NCBI GenBank assembly: GCA_015657535.1 | Contig: JADHZB010000741.1 | Coordinates: 1-13,489 of the forward strand | Origin: Nephromyces sp. MM_2019 | Lineage: Eukaryota > Apicomplexa > Aconoidasida > Nephromycida | Reading direction: 5' to 3' | Length of the DNA stretch: 13,489 nt | Shown: in pieces, positions 13,291-13,489 of the stretch | How the letters are laid out: every line of letters starts with the position of its first letter | How positions within the stretch are numbered: position 1 is the stretch's first letter | Notes under the pieces: model-generated | What the model saw: the letters and a program-made list of their open reading frames with translations, nothing else | Told to the model about the DNA's origin: nothing | The model's database searches: none | Translations under genes and position numbers: made by a program

Positions 13291-13341
13291 TGCAAAGTGG
13301 ACATCTCCTGTTTCTCGTCTTGATGTTCGTATCCAAGCAGT
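13291..13341 (-). CDS. Possible RING-finger exon (Bre1-type C-terminal RING half), partial
   Basis: A 51-base segment on the - strand lies between a good acceptor (CTATAACAG) and a consensus donor (GTAAGT). In the frame that enters at phase 1 and leaves at phase 1 it reads CLDTNIKTRNRRCPLC. That fits the second half of a RING domain, C-x(n)-TRxRRCPxC, as in the Bre1/RNF20/HUB family of histone H2B ubiquitin ligases. The first half (C-x2-C and C-x-H-x-x-C) would be upstream, beyond the right edge of the window, and is not seen. A second open frame (TAWIRTSRRETGDVHFA) exists, so the call rests on one short motif and good splice sites. Confidence 0.35.
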
Positions 13342-13489
13342 CTGTTATAGAGAACAAAAAAAACACACACGTAAAATAAGCCACTGCTATTGAGATGGTT
13401 GGGAAACACAAGGACACACACAATCAAACTTTTATGAGGCTTTTTTGCATCTTTTCGCAAGCATTTTAATGCTCTTATCCTTCTTCCTC

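Overview
This window is nuclear DNA of a eukaryote with many short exons, long simple-sequence-rich introns and canonical GT-AG splicing. Three conserved genes can be read out exon by exon. They are the 3' half of the large subunit of replication protein A (RPA1, + strand, 112-3532, cut by the left edge), ribosomal protein uL16/RPL10 (- strand, 5073-7270, complete), and translationally controlled tumour protein TCTP/TPT1 (+ strand, 9297-10243, complete). From memory of the families, TCTP and RPL10 resemble alveolate (apicomplexan-like) proteins most. TCTP in particular shares the short loop, the FGIADN block and the EEKY end of Plasmodium/Babesia TCTP. No search was run, so the organism call is an inference.

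Layout: RPA1 (+) and RPL10 (-) converge on a CA-rich spacer (3533-5072). The end of that spacer nearest RPL10 is a degenerate minisatellite that runs into the RPL10 stop codon. RPL10 and TCTP diverge from a spacer of about 2 kb (7271-9296). It holds a likely TCTP 5' UTR splice donor, a purine-rich block, and protein-like - strand segments that may be a further gene. Right of TCTP, 10244-12196 is GT-rich DNA with no gene I can support. Beyond it are candidate terminal exons of an unrecognised + strand gene (about 12204-12892) and, at the right edge, one - strand exon that resembles the second half of a Bre1-type RING finger (13291-13341).

The genes have no shared pathway beyond housekeeping: RPA1 acts in DNA replication and repair, RPL10 in the ribosomal P-site and 60S maturation, and TCTP in growth and GTPase-related roles. 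The striking aspect is the non-coding DNA. (1) GT tracts lie mainly on the sense strand of introns and flanks, and their strand flips near 3.05, 9.0 and 12.6 kb, close to changes in gene orientation. (2) A 12-bp palindrome, GTGTA(C/T)(A/G)TACAC, recurs perfectly at eight places, one of which contains a splice donor. (3) Several 3' splice sites follow long pyrimidine tracts, two of them made of 11-12 bp tandem repeats. (4) A minisatellite appears to have supplied the last 11 residues of RPL10.
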